From: an uncultured Bacteroidales bacterium
GTDB lineage: Bacteria > Bacteroidota > Bacteroidia > Bacteroidales > WCHB1-69
Length of the DNA: 64,000 nt
NCBI GenBank assembly: GCA_900315245.1
Contig: OMYJ01000001.1
Span: 310,001 to 374,000, forward strand
Direction of reading: 5' to 3'
The notes under the pieces were generated by a model. That model made no database searches, had not been told where the DNA came from, and saw nothing but the letters and a program-made list of their open reading frames with translations. Position numbers and translations under genes: made by a program. Numbering within the stretch: position 1 is the first letter of the stretch; the number at the start of each line of letters is the position of its first letter. This document shows positions 9,440 to 16,816 of the stretch, in pieces.

Positions 9440-9490
9440 TTTAAAATAATTCAGGACAGTGACATATATACCACCATCCTGAATTATAAG
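9440..9490 (-). terminator. Probable terminator downstream of the Exb operon
   Basis: Perfect 11-bp inverted repeat ATAATTCAGGA (9446-9456) and TCCTGAATTAT (9477-9487) with a 20-nt loop, followed on the minus strand by TTTTAAA. The weak T-run lowers confidence; a regulatory hairpin in the 5' leader of the T9SS gene is the alternative. Confidence 0.55.
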
Positions 9491-9496
9491 TTTCAA

Positions 9497-9982
9497 TTAA
9501 TTTACAACCTTTTTACCGGCTGCGTAGTTGATTTTCAGAGCGTTGTTTTTACGAAGCTCTTGCTTGATAGTATTCACATAACGCATCTGGACATCTTTGT
9601 CAACTTTCAATGAGAAAGTGAGGCGGTCTCTGTCCTGAGCGTCTCGGGATTCCTTTTCGGTTCCGATAAAATCACGGACATCACCCACGAGATCCTCTGC
9701 CTTAATGGTCTGGTCGTTCAATTGAACGGAAACCTCTCCGGGAGGCAGCGTGTTCTCATTTTTGGAGATGGGGGCACCGATATAGATGTTGGCCACCAAT
9801 GACTTTTTCTCCAGCTTTTGGATTTCAGTGGCTTGCGGTGGTTGGAAATGAACCTTCAGTGAGGCTTCACGCATGGTGGTAATCACCATGAAGAAGAACA
9901 AGAACATGAAGATAATATCAGACATGGAACCCATGTTGAGCTCGGGTGTCTCTTTTTTCCCTTCTTTTCTGAATCTTGACAT
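9497..9982 (-). CDS. exbD: ExbD/TolR-family biopolymer transport protein (second copy)
   Basis: 161 residues. A short cytoplasmic N-terminus (MSRFRKEGKKETPELNMGSMSD) precedes a single TM segment IIFMFLFFFMVITTM; the Asp before the TM is the conserved proton-pathway residue of ExbD (SMSDIIFMFL). The remainder is a periplasmic domain. ExbD works with ExbB in a proton-driven inner-membrane motor that energises outer-membrane transporters through TonB-like proteins. It is last of a four-gene minus-strand operon, 18 bases after the first exbD. The two ExbD copies differ in length and periplasmic sequence, as is common in Bacteroidota. Confidence 0.9.
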   Translation of the reverse strand: MSRFRKEGKKETPELNMGSMSDIIFMFLFFFMVITTMREASLKVHFQPPQATEIQKLEKKSLVANIYIGAPISKNENTLPPGEVSVQLNDQTIKAEDLVGDVRDFIGTEKESRDAQDRDRLTFSLKVDKDVQMRYVNTIKQELRKNNALKINYAAGKKVVN

Positions 9983-10000
9983 AATCTTGCGTTTTTGAGG

Positions 10001-10588
10001 TTATTTGGCACCGTTATTACTGTAATCCATAGGCGGAGCTTCGGAAATACTCATAGGGATAGCTGTTGAAACGGCACGTTGGGCAGCGGAATCGAGCGCA
10101 TCGAATTTCTTGCCAAAATATTGCAAGGCTGTTTCGTTACGCAATTCGTTCACAGCGCGTTGCAGCTCGTTCTGCACCTGAACGTACATATTATAACTGG
10201 TCCCTTGGTCATTGGTCAAGGATACGACACCTTTGGACACCTGGAAATCGCCTATACCCTCGATAGGTTTGCTCACTTTCTCAGGCAATGAAGGGTCGTT
10301 AGAGGGATTAGCAAAAAACTCCTTGGCTCTTGCCTTTAAGTCGCTCACCATGATGACATCACCATTCACGGAGATTTCATCGCGGAAATTCACCAACACG
10401 TTCAACACATTTCTCTTGTTGATATCCACTTTCACGTCTTTCGCGTCCTCCGTTTTTGGGGGCGGAAGTTTTCTGGGGATACCCTGTTCCGTGTTGATGG
10501 AAGAGGTCAGCAGGAAAAAGGTCAATAGCAGAAAGGAAATATCTGACATTGCGCCTGTATTCAAGCCGGGTGTTTTTCTTTTACTCAT
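10001..10588 (-). CDS. exbD: ExbD/TolR-family biopolymer transport protein (first copy)
   Basis: 195 residues. N-terminus MSKRKTPGLNTGAMSDISFLLLTFFLLTSSIN has the ExbD cytoplasmic tail, the Asp of SMSD/AMSD type and a single TM helix; the periplasmic part begins with IPRKLPPP and is longer than in E. coli ExbD (141 residues), with a C-terminal tail rich in Ala and Ser. It belongs to the exbB-TM protein-exbD-exbD operon, starting one base after the end of the upstream membrane-protein gene. The longer periplasmic domain may contact the upstream partner or peptidoglycan; that is an inference. Confidence 0.9.
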   Translation of the reverse strand: MSKRKTPGLNTGAMSDISFLLLTFFLLTSSINTEQGIPRKLPPPKTEDAKDVKVDINKRNVLNVLVNFRDEISVNGDVIMVSDLKARAKEFFANPSNDPSLPEKVSKPIEGIGDFQVSKGVVSLTNDQGTSYNMYVQVQNELQRAVNELRNETALQYFGKKFDALDSAAQRAVSTAIPMSISEAPPMDYSNNGAK

Positions 10589-10589
10589 G

Positions 10590-11540
10590 TTAGTTTCTGT
10601 TTTTAACAGCGTTCATAATCAAGGATACAATAATAGCCAATATTGCACCGAACAAACATACATAAACCGTAAAGCAGGCGGCGTTCACCATCTTATAGCC
10701 GGAGCCGGTCATACCAGCCTTGATAGCTGACGGGCTGAGGGTGGGGGTGCCGATCAGGTAACCGATGAAGAAAGCCACAACCAACAGGAGAAGACCTAAC
10801 AGAATCTTATAGGAGGTCTTGAAGTTGGCAATCATGTTGGTCAACAGGAAGAAGACCATCAGGGCCAAAGCACCGATACCGAGAATGTAAGTCAGAATAA
10901 TGAAGAAGTTCTGCAGGGATGCACTCTTGCCGAAGCTCTTCAGGTCGCTCTGGAAAGATTCCAGATCAGCTGCTTTCTTCGTGGAGGAGGCAGTAGCATT
11001 GATAGCGTCGGCTCTGCTGATCAGCGCATTGGCAGACTTGATGTAATTGCGCTCCAACAAGTAGTTTTGCTTGACTTCGTTATATTCCTTGTTGATTTTC
11101 TCTGTATAGCCATCAAGATCTTTATAAGTGGTCACGCCATTGAAACCATCCACATATTTTTGTTTGTCATTGCTTTTGGCAAACAGGCTTGCAGAGCGTT
11201 CCGGAAACTTGGCTTTATATCCCTCAAAAGAGTTTTCATCCAAGTTTTTCAAATCTTGAAGATAAGTATAGAGAATGTCTTTCTGAATCTGATCCTCTTT
11301 TTGTTTTTCAGCGGATTCAGCATTCATTTCCTTATATTTTTCAATCACGGAAGGAAGGCTTTCCACGGTAGCCGTCTCAAGGTCGGACACCATTTCGGGT
11401 GTTTTCGCCTTCACCTCCTGGGTTTGGATATAGTTTTCCTTTTTATCTGCATCAAATGAGAAAAAAGAAAAAGCAATAGCCACGCAGCAAGCCAGGATAG
11501 CGACTACAAATATGACTATATTGATAATTCTATTTTTCAT
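10590..11540 (-). CDS. Unassigned four-TM membrane protein within the ExbB/ExbD operon
   Basis: 316 residues, no family recognised with certainty. TM1 lies at about residues 6-28, followed by about 180 charged, probably helical residues (KYKEMNAESAEKQKEDQIQKD...), then three TM segments near 210-235, 243-266 and 284-310. With a cytoplasmic N-terminus the charged region would be periplasmic. It sits between exbB and the two exbD genes, with one base separating it from exbD, so it is almost surely co-expressed and may be a structural partner of the motor. It is not TonB: there is no proline-rich linker and no TonB C-terminal domain. Confidence 0.75.
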   Translation of the reverse strand: MKNRIINIVIFVVAILACCVAIAFSFFSFDADKKENYIQTQEVKAKTPEMVSDLETATVESLPSVIEKYKEMNAESAEKQKEDQIQKDILYTYLQDLKNLDENSFEGYKAKFPERSASLFAKSNDKQKYVDGFNGVTTYKDLDGYTEKINKEYNEVKQNYLLERNYIKSANALISRADAINATASSTKKAADLESFQSDLKSFGKSASLQNFFIILTYILGIGALALMVFFLLTNMIANFKTSYKILLGLLLLVVAFFIGYLIGTPTLSPSAIKAGMTGSGYKMVNAACFTVYVCLFGAILAIIVSLIMNAVKNRN

Positions 11541-11600
11541 TATACAACGGTTTAATAATTTTATTGTATATATAAAATAATATAAGGGTTGCTTACCTTC

Positions 11601-12416
11601 TTATTTGTTTTTGACCAAAATGTCCATGAAGGAGATGGTCGCATCTTCCATATCATTGACAATGGCGTCGATACGGGTCAGCAAGTAGTTATAGAACACT
11701 TGGAGGATCATGGCGGTGATCAAACCGAACACGGTGGTCAACAAAGCCACTTTCATACCGCCGGCGACGATGGTCGGGGAGATATCACCTGCGCGCTCGA
11801 TATCATCGAATGCCTGCACCATACCGATGACCGTTCCCAAGAATCCCAATGACGGGGCAAGAGCGATGAACAGGCTGATCCAAGTCATGTTGTTTTCCAG
11901 TTTAGCCATCTGGACGGCACCGTATGAAGTGAGGGATTTCTCCACAGATTCAAGACCTTCATCGTAGCGGTCAAGACCTTGATAGAAAACAGCGGCAAGA
12001 GGTCCCTTTGTATCGCGGCAAAGTTCTTTAGCGGCATCAACGCCTTTGGTCTTAAGCGTGTTCTCCACCTTGTCGAGCAGTTTCTTGGAATTCACAGAAG
12101 AGAGGTTGAGGTAGAAAATACGTTCGATGACGAAAGCCAATCCCAAAATCAAGCAGATCAACACAGGGGTCATCCAAACAGCACCACCCTGGATGAATTT
12201 GTCCTTCAACGTGTAGTGCAAACCTTGGTTGATAGAATCATCAGGATCTTCGGACAGTTCAGCTTGTGCGGCGGCGGGAGCTTCAGCCACTTCTTCAGCA
12301 ACCTGTTCGGTAGCGGCAGCTTCGTCAGCTTTTTGTTGTTTTTGAGCAAATGCGTTGTTTGCAATACCGAAGGTTAAGAAACCGAAAACGGTAAGTAAGG
12401 CGATAAGCTTTTTCAT
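11601..12416 (-). CDS. exbB: MotA/TolQ/ExbB proton channel family protein
   Basis: 271 residues. Unlike E. coli ExbB it starts with a clear signal-peptide-like segment (MKKLIALLTVFGFLTFGIANNAFA) and then a 45-residue Ala/Glu-rich linker before TM1 (MTPVLICLILGLAFVIERIFYL). TM2 and TM3 are in WISLFIALAPSLGFLGTVIGMVQAFDDI and IVAGGMKVALLTTVFGLITAMILQVFYNYL, matching the MotA_ExbB domain. It forms the pentameric proton channel of the Exb motor with ExbD. First gene of the operon; the upstream 70 bases separate it from tRNA-Ser on the same strand. The N-terminal signal-like extension is frequent in Bacteroidota ExbB. Confidence 0.92.
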   Translation of the reverse strand: MKKLIALLTVFGFLTFGIANNAFAQKQQKADEAAATEQVAEEVAEAPAAAQAELSEDPDDSINQGLHYTLKDKFIQGGAVWMTPVLICLILGLAFVIERIFYLNLSSVNSKKLLDKVENTLKTKGVDAAKELCRDTKGPLAAVFYQGLDRYDEGLESVEKSLTSYGAVQMAKLENNMTWISLFIALAPSLGFLGTVIGMVQAFDDIERAGDISPTIVAGGMKVALLTTVFGLITAMILQVFYNYLLTRIDAIVNDMEDATISFMDILVKNK

Positions 12417-12484
12417 AATGAATTTTGATTTTTTGAAATTAAACTGTATTATACTTTATTGATTTTCAAATCTTTAGTTCTCAG

Positions 12485-12572
12485 CGGAGAGAATGGGATT
12501 CGAACCCATGAAGCGCTTTTGGCGCTTACGCGCTCTCCAGGCGCGCGCCTTCGACCACTCGGCCATCTCTCC
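12485..12572 (-). tRNA. tRNA-Ser (anticodon GGA)
   Basis: 88-nt class II tRNA on the minus strand. Acceptor GGAGAGA pairs with TCTCTCC plus discriminator G; the anticodon arm CGCGC-CTGGAGA-GCGCG gives anticodon GGA, and there is a long variable arm before GGGTTCGAATCCC. The 3' CCA is not encoded (the next bases are CTGA). It reads UCC/UCU codons. Confidence 0.97.
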
Positions 12573-12587
12573 GAAAATTTCAGGCTG

Positions 12588-12595
12588 TAAAAATA
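12588..12595 (-). promoter_or_regulatory. Possible -7 box (TATTTTTA) of tRNA-Ser
   Basis: Lies 15 bases upstream of the tRNA 5' end, preceded by an A/T-rich tract. It departs from TAnnTTTG at the last base. Confidence 0.5.
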
Positions 12596-12676
12596 CATTT
12601 TTTTTCATTCTGTTCACCACTTTCTCAAAAAAAAATTCTTGCTTTGAAAAAAGGCTTGGATAGTCGCTTTTTTGTG

Positions 12677-12684
12677 TATCTTTG
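12677..12684 (+). promoter_or_regulatory. Bacteroidota -7 promoter box (TATCTTTG) of serC
   Basis: Exact TAnnTTTG match 55 bases before the serC ATG. TTGG at 12656-12659 is a possible -33 element at reduced match. Confidence 0.75.
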
Positions 12685-12739
12685 CCGAATCTTATTATTC
12701 CCTAATATTAAATTCAAAAAATAACATATTTTATTGGTT

Positions 12740-13858
12740 ATGAAAGAAGTACACAATTTTAATGCAGGACCTTGCGTCCTCCCGAAAGAAGCTGTTGAGT
12801 CCACAATCAACGCTATCCGCAATTTCGACAACACCGGTATCGGTCTGATGGAAATCTCCCACCGCACCCCGGGTTGGGAACGTCTTATGGCAGAAACCCG
12901 CCAACTCTGGCGCGATTTGCTCAACATCCCCGACAATTATGAAGTGCTCTTCCTCGGTGGTGGTGCCAGCACCCAGTTCTTCATGGTGCCCGCCAACCTC
13001 ATGAAAACCAAAGCCGCCTATCTCCAAACCGGAGTCTGGGCCAAGAAGGCCGCCAAGGAAGCCAAAAACTTCGGCAAAACCGAAATCGTCGCTTCCTCTG
13101 AGGACAAAACCTACAATTATATCCCTAAAGGTTGGACTGTCCCCGCTGACGCCGACTATTTCCACATCACCACCAACAACACCATCTACGGCACTGAGAT
13201 CCGCAAGGACTTCACCGCTGCCGAGTGCAATAATGTGATGCTCGTCGCTGACATGTCCTCCGACATCATGAGCCGCCCCGTCGATGTGACCAAATACGGC
13301 CTTATCTACGGTGGTGCCCAAAAGAACGTCGGCCCTGCCGGTGTCACCTTCGTTATCGTGCGTAAGGACATCCTCGGCCAGATCGGTGACCGCGCCTATA
13401 TGAACCCGCTGCCCACCATGGTGGATTACCGCACACACGCCGCTGAAGAAGCCAAGAACATCTCCATGTTCAACACACCTCCCGTGCTCCCCATCTTCGT
13501 GATGCACGAAACCCTCAGCTGGCTGAAGAACACCATCGGCGGTGTCGCTGAAATGAACAAGATCAACATGAAGAAATCCAACCTGCTGTACGACGAAATC
13601 GACCGCAACAGCATGTTCGTGGGCACCGTCGCCGACAAGGCCGACCGCTCTATCATGAACCACTGCTGGGTGATGGCTCCCGGTTACGAAGACAAACAGG
13701 ACGCTTTCATGGCCTTCGCCAAAGAGCGCGGCATGATCGGCATCAAGGGCCACCGTTCCGTCGGCGGCTTCCGCGCCTCCCTCTACAACGCCTGCACCGT
13801 GGAAGACGTCGAGGCTCTCGTCGCCTGCATGCAAGATTTCGAAAAAGCTAACAAATAA
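12740..13858 (+). CDS. serC: Phosphoserine aminotransferase SerC
   Basis: PLP enzyme converting 3-phosphohydroxypyruvate to phosphoserine (and 4-phosphohydroxythreonine formation in vitamin B6 synthesis). 372 residues; starts MKEVHNFNAGPCVLP, the family signature. The PLP lysine is K195 in GGAQKNVGPAG. The ATG at 12740 is preferred over an in-frame TTG six bases upstream. serA follows after 88 bases, giving two consecutive steps of serine synthesis; pdxA further on shares the B6 connection. Codon use is strongly biased to C-ending codons, as expected for a well-expressed gene. Confidence 0.97.
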   Translation: MKEVHNFNAGPCVLPKEAVESTINAIRNFDNTGIGLMEISHRTPGWERLMAETRQLWRDLLNIPDNYEVLFLGGGASTQFFMVPANLMKTKAAYLQTGVWAKKAAKEAKNFGKTEIVASSEDKTYNYIPKGWTVPADADYFHITTNNTIYGTEIRKDFTAAECNNVMLVADMSSDIMSRPVDVTKYGLIYGGAQKNVGPAGVTFVIVRKDILGQIGDRAYMNPLPTMVDYRTHAAEEAKNISMFNTPPVLPIFVMHETLSWLKNTIGGVAEMNKINMKKSNLLYDEIDRNSMFVGTVADKADRSIMNHCWVMAPGYEDKQDAFMAFAKERGMIGIKGHRSVGGFRASLYNACTVEDVEALVACMQDFEKANK

Positions 13859-13863
13859 TATTA

Positions 13864-13925
13864 ATTAGTAATTAGTAATGAGCAATGAGTAATCGGGCTT
13901 TACCATTCTCATTACTAATTATATC
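13864..13925. repeat. Heptamer array plus 13-bp inverted repeat between serC and serA
   Basis: Four heptamers (ATTAGTA, ATTAGTA, ATGAGCA, ATGAGTA; 13864-13891) follow the serC stop. AATTAGTAATGAG (13870-13882) is exactly inverted at 13908-13920, with a 25-nt loop. No T-run follows, so it may tune serC/serA expression rather than terminate. Confidence 0.85.
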
Positions 13926-13946
13926 ATTTAAAATACGAAAGTAATA

Positions 13947-14864
13947 ATGAAAGTATTAGTTGCAACCCAAAAACCTTTTGCGAAAGCCGCTGTGGACGGC
14001 ATTCGCGCTATCGTGGAAAAAGCTGGTTATGAATTGGTTCTGCTGGAGAAGTATGAAACTCCTGAGGAACTCTACGCCGCTGTCGCAGACGTGGACGCTA
14101 TGATTGTCCGTTCCGACAAAGTGACGGCCCAAGTGATTGATGCTGCCAAGAACCTCAAGGTGGTTGTGCGCGCCGGCGCCGGCTTCGACAACCTCGACCT
14201 CGCCGCCTGCACTGCCAACAACATCGTGGCAATGAACACCCCCGGCCAGAACTCCAACGCCGTGGCCGAACTCGCCATCGGCATGATGATCTATATGGCC
14301 CGCAACACCTTCAAACCCGGCACCGGCGCCGAACTGAAAGGCAAAAAAGTCGGTATCCAGGCTTACGGTAACGTGGGTCGCCTCGTGGCTGAAAAGGCTC
14401 GTGCCCTCGGTATGGATGTTTGGGCTTTCGACCCCTTCGTCCCGAAAGAGAAAATGGAAGCCGAAGGCGTCGTCGTTCCCGCCACCCTCGAAGAGATGTA
14501 CAAAAACTGCAACTACATCTCCCTGCATATCCCCGCTAACGACCAGACTAAAAAGTCAATCAACAAGGCTCTTGTCGGTCTTATGCCCAAAGGAGGCTGT
14601 GTGATCAACACCGCCCGCAAGGAGGTCATCAACGAGGAAGAGCTCATCGCTTTGATGGCTGAGCGCGAAGACCTCAAATATTGCACCGACATCGCCCCCG
14701 ATGCCCTCGACGAGTTCAACAAGTTTGAGAAACGCTTCTTCGCCACTCCGAAAAAACAGGGTGCCGAAACCGCCGAAGCCAACATCAACGCAGGTTTGGC
14801 AGCCGCCAACCAAATCGTGAACTTCTTCGTCAACGGCGACAAGAAATTCCAAGTGAACAAATAG
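13947..14864 (+). CDS. serA: D-3-phosphoglycerate dehydrogenase SerA (short, no ACT domain)
   Basis: Oxidises 3-phosphoglycerate with NAD to phosphohydroxypyruvate, the first step of serine synthesis. 305 residues, the short type without the C-terminal ACT domain, so allosteric serine inhibition through ACT is not expected. The nucleotide-binding loop is GIQAYGNVGR (136-145) and the substrate arginine R224 is in NTARKEV. The segment that normally carries the catalytic histidine (TPHxGxxTxEA) reads TPKKQGAETAEAN (267-279), with lysine in the His position. Same operon order as serC; a terminator follows directly. Confidence 0.93.
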   Translation: MKVLVATQKPFAKAAVDGIRAIVEKAGYELVLLEKYETPEELYAAVADVDAMIVRSDKVTAQVIDAAKNLKVVVRAGAGFDNLDLAACTANNIVAMNTPGQNSNAVAELAIGMMIYMARNTFKPGTGAELKGKKVGIQAYGNVGRLVAEKARALGMDVWAFDPFVPKEKMEAEGVVVPATLEEMYKNCNYISLHIPANDQTKKSINKALVGLMPKGGCVINTARKEVINEEELIALMAEREDLKYCTDIAPDALDEFNKFEKRFFATPKKQGAETAEANINAGLAAANQIVNFFVNGDKKFQVNK

Positions 14865-14883
14865 GATTTGATTCCTAATCATG

Positions 14884-14917
14884 CAAAAAGGCAGGCCGTC
14901 TCGGTCTGCCTTTTTTA
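14884..14917 (+). terminator. Rho-independent terminator of serC-serA
   Basis: AAAAAGGCAG...CTGCCTTTTTT hairpin with six T residues, twenty bases after the serA stop. Same GGCAG stem as the terminator at 7357. Confidence 0.93.
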
Positions 14918-14971
14918 CTTTTTCTATTGTATTGGCCAATAGCTATTTTAAGTTTAAGTCAAAATCCCGTA

Positions 14972-15007
14972 TGTATTCATAATTTATGTACATTTGCACC
15001 CGTAAAA
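14972..15007 (+). promoter_or_regulatory. pdxA promoter region with -7 box TACATTTG (14989-14996)
   Basis: The -7 box ends 21 bases before the pdxA ATG. This 36-base stretch is 31/36 identical to the promoter region of the TonB-dependent receptor at 21805-21840. Confidence 0.82.
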
Positions 15008-15017
15008 TTCTTGGTTT

Positions 15018-16055
15018 ATGGCGGAAAATAAAAATTTTGTGATTGGAATCACACAAGGTGACATCAACGGCATTAGTTACGAAGTGATTATCAAATCGTT
15101 GTGTGACAACAGGATAATGGAGATTTGCACTCCTGTGGTTTATGGATTGTCAAAAGTGGCCTCCTACCATAAAAAATATATGGAAATGCCTGATTTTAAT
15201 TTCCAGTTCACCAAAACAGCGGAGCAACTCTCCACCAAACGCCCCAACCTGATCAATCTTTACGAGGAAGAGGTGAAACTGGAACTTGGAACTTCGACTA
15301 AAATTGCCGGACAAATGTCGGAACGTTCGTTATATGCCGCAGGTCGCGACCTGAAAAACAAACTGATAGATGCCATTGTGACCGCTCCTATGAACAAGAA
15401 CAACATTCAGTCCGAAAAATTCACGTTTTCAGATCATTCCGAGTTCTTCAACCACTATTTTGGAGGTAAAGGCAATCCTTGTTTGATGTTGTTAGTGAGC
15501 GAAAACCTCCGCATGGGATTTGTCACTAACCATATACCTGTCAAATCGGTGACCGAAAACATCACCACAGAAAATATCTTGAAGAAGATTGAAATACTGA
15601 ATCTTTCGCTGAAAAAGGACTTTGCCCTGAACAACCCCACCATTGCCGTACTCGCCCTCAATCCTCACAATGGAGATGACGGACTGCTCGGAAAGGAGGA
15701 GCACGATATCATACAACCTGCTGTGAACCAAGCATTCCACAACGGCATCAACGCTTTCGGTCCCTTCTCTTCTGACGGCTTCTTTGCTTCTGGGGCTTAC
15801 CGCCGGTTTGACGCCGTCTTGGCCATGTACCACGACCAAGGCATGATTCCTTTCAAGCTGTTGGGAAAAGACGGTGTCTGTTTCACCGCCGGACTGCCTA
15901 TCGTACATACCGCACCTGCCCACGGAACCGCATACGACATCGCCGGCAAAAACGTCGCTGATGCCCAGTCTATGCGGAACGCAATCTACTTGGCGGTGGA
16001 TATCCTTCGGAACAGGAAAGGCGATGAGGCAATGAAAAGCGATGAAAAGCGATGA
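15018..16055 (+). CDS. pdxA: 4-hydroxythreonine-4-phosphate dehydrogenase PdxA
   Basis: NAD-dependent oxidation and decarboxylation of 4-phosphohydroxythreonine in pyridoxal 5'-phosphate synthesis (DXP-dependent route). 345 residues. GITQGDINGISYEVI opens the protein; the metal-binding histidines lie in SDHSEFF, YHDQGMIPFK and APAHGTAYDIAG. First gene of a plus-strand run with coaX, an outer-membrane protein, a TPR protein and lptC. Its last residues (AMKSDEKR) are encoded by a CGATGAAAAG tandem repeat that continues to the stop codon, so the C-terminal tail may have been altered by repeat DNA. Confidence 0.95.
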   Translation: MAENKNFVIGITQGDINGISYEVIIKSLCDNRIMEICTPVVYGLSKVASYHKKYMEMPDFNFQFTKTAEQLSTKRPNLINLYEEEVKLELGTSTKIAGQMSERSLYAAGRDLKNKLIDAIVTAPMNKNNIQSEKFTFSDHSEFFNHYFGGKGNPCLMLLVSENLRMGFVTNHIPVKSVTENITTENILKKIEILNLSLKKDFALNNPTIAVLALNPHNGDDGLLGKEEHDIIQPAVNQAFHNGINAFGPFSSDGFFASGAYRRFDAVLAMYHDQGMIPFKLLGKDGVCFTAGLPIVHTAPAHGTAYDIAGKNVADAQSMRNAIYLAVDILRNRKGDEAMKSDEKR

Positions 16056-16086
16056 TTAAATAAGGGATAAGGATAAGAATAAGGAT
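16021..16086. repeat. GCGATGAAAA and GGATAA repeats across the pdxA 3' end
   Basis: Three GCGATGA-type units overlap the last eleven pdxA codons and its stop, then GGATAA/GAATAA hexamers run up to the coaX start codon. Confidence 0.78.
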
Positions 16087-16816
16087 GGATTTGGTAATTG
16101 ATATAGGGAATACGTTACAGAAACTGGCTGTTTTTTCTGAAAAAAGTGTTCTTTTGGATTTTTTTTCTGAAAAAAACTTGTCAATATCATTGTTAGAGAC
16201 CCTTTTCAGCCAATATCCCATCAAACACACTATTGTCTCTTCTGTACGGGAGGATGATGACCTTGTATTACACTGGCTTGAAAACAACACTCAGTTAATA
16301 CGGTTCACCCCATCGTGCCGCCTGCCCATCCGTATCAAATATGCCACACCTGAGACTTTAGGTACCGACCGAATTGCAAATGCGGTGGGAGCCAACGCGT
16401 TATATCCAAACAAAAACGTGTTGTCCATCATGGCTGGAACCTGTTTGGTGACTGATTTTGTAAATGACAAAGGGGAATACTTGGGCGGAAGCATCTCACC
16501 AGGAGTGCGAATGCGATTCCAGGCTCTGTCGCAATTTACAGCGCACCTGCCCTTCATTGAGCCGGAAAATATCGACTTTTTCATTGGTGACAACACAAAA
16601 AACTCCATCCTTGCAGGTGTGATGAACGGTATCGTCCAAGAAATTAACGGAATAATCCGTCAATATTCAAGACATTACAGCCAATTAAAAGTAATTCTTT
16701 CAGGCGGTGATGCTGAACTGTTACAAAATTCCATAAAAAAACGTATATTTGCCGCCCAAAATCCGGTTCTTCTCGGATTACATAAAATATTAAGATTGAA
16801 TGCTTCAAAAAGCTAA
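16085..16816 (+). CDS. coaX: Type III pantothenate kinase CoaX
   Basis: First step of coenzyme A synthesis: ATP-dependent phosphorylation of pantothenate. 243 residues, typical length. The ASKHA-type phosphate loop DIGNT is at residues 6-10; TLGTDRIANAVGA and GGSISPGVRMRFQAL match the type III family. ATG at 16085 sits 29 bases after pdxA. Its last 17 bases overlap the start of the next gene in a different frame, indicating translational coupling. Confidence 0.94.
   Translation: MDLVIDIGNTLQKLAVFSEKSVLLDFFSEKNLSISLLETLFSQYPIKHTIVSSVREDDDLVLHWLENNTQLIRFTPSCRLPIRIKYATPETLGTDRIANAVGANALYPNKNVLSIMAGTCLVTDFVNDKGEYLGGSISPGVRMRFQALSQFTAHLPFIEPENIDFFIGDNTKNSILAGVMNGIVQEINGIIRQYSRHYSQLKVILSGGDAELLQNSIKKRIFAAQNPVLLGLHKILRLNASKS

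Noticed and set aside
12731..13834. Long open frame on the minus strand opposite serC
   Set aside because: It is a shadow of serC, whose product has all family motifs; the antisense protein is rich in His/Gly/Val as expected from C-ending codon bias on the other strand.
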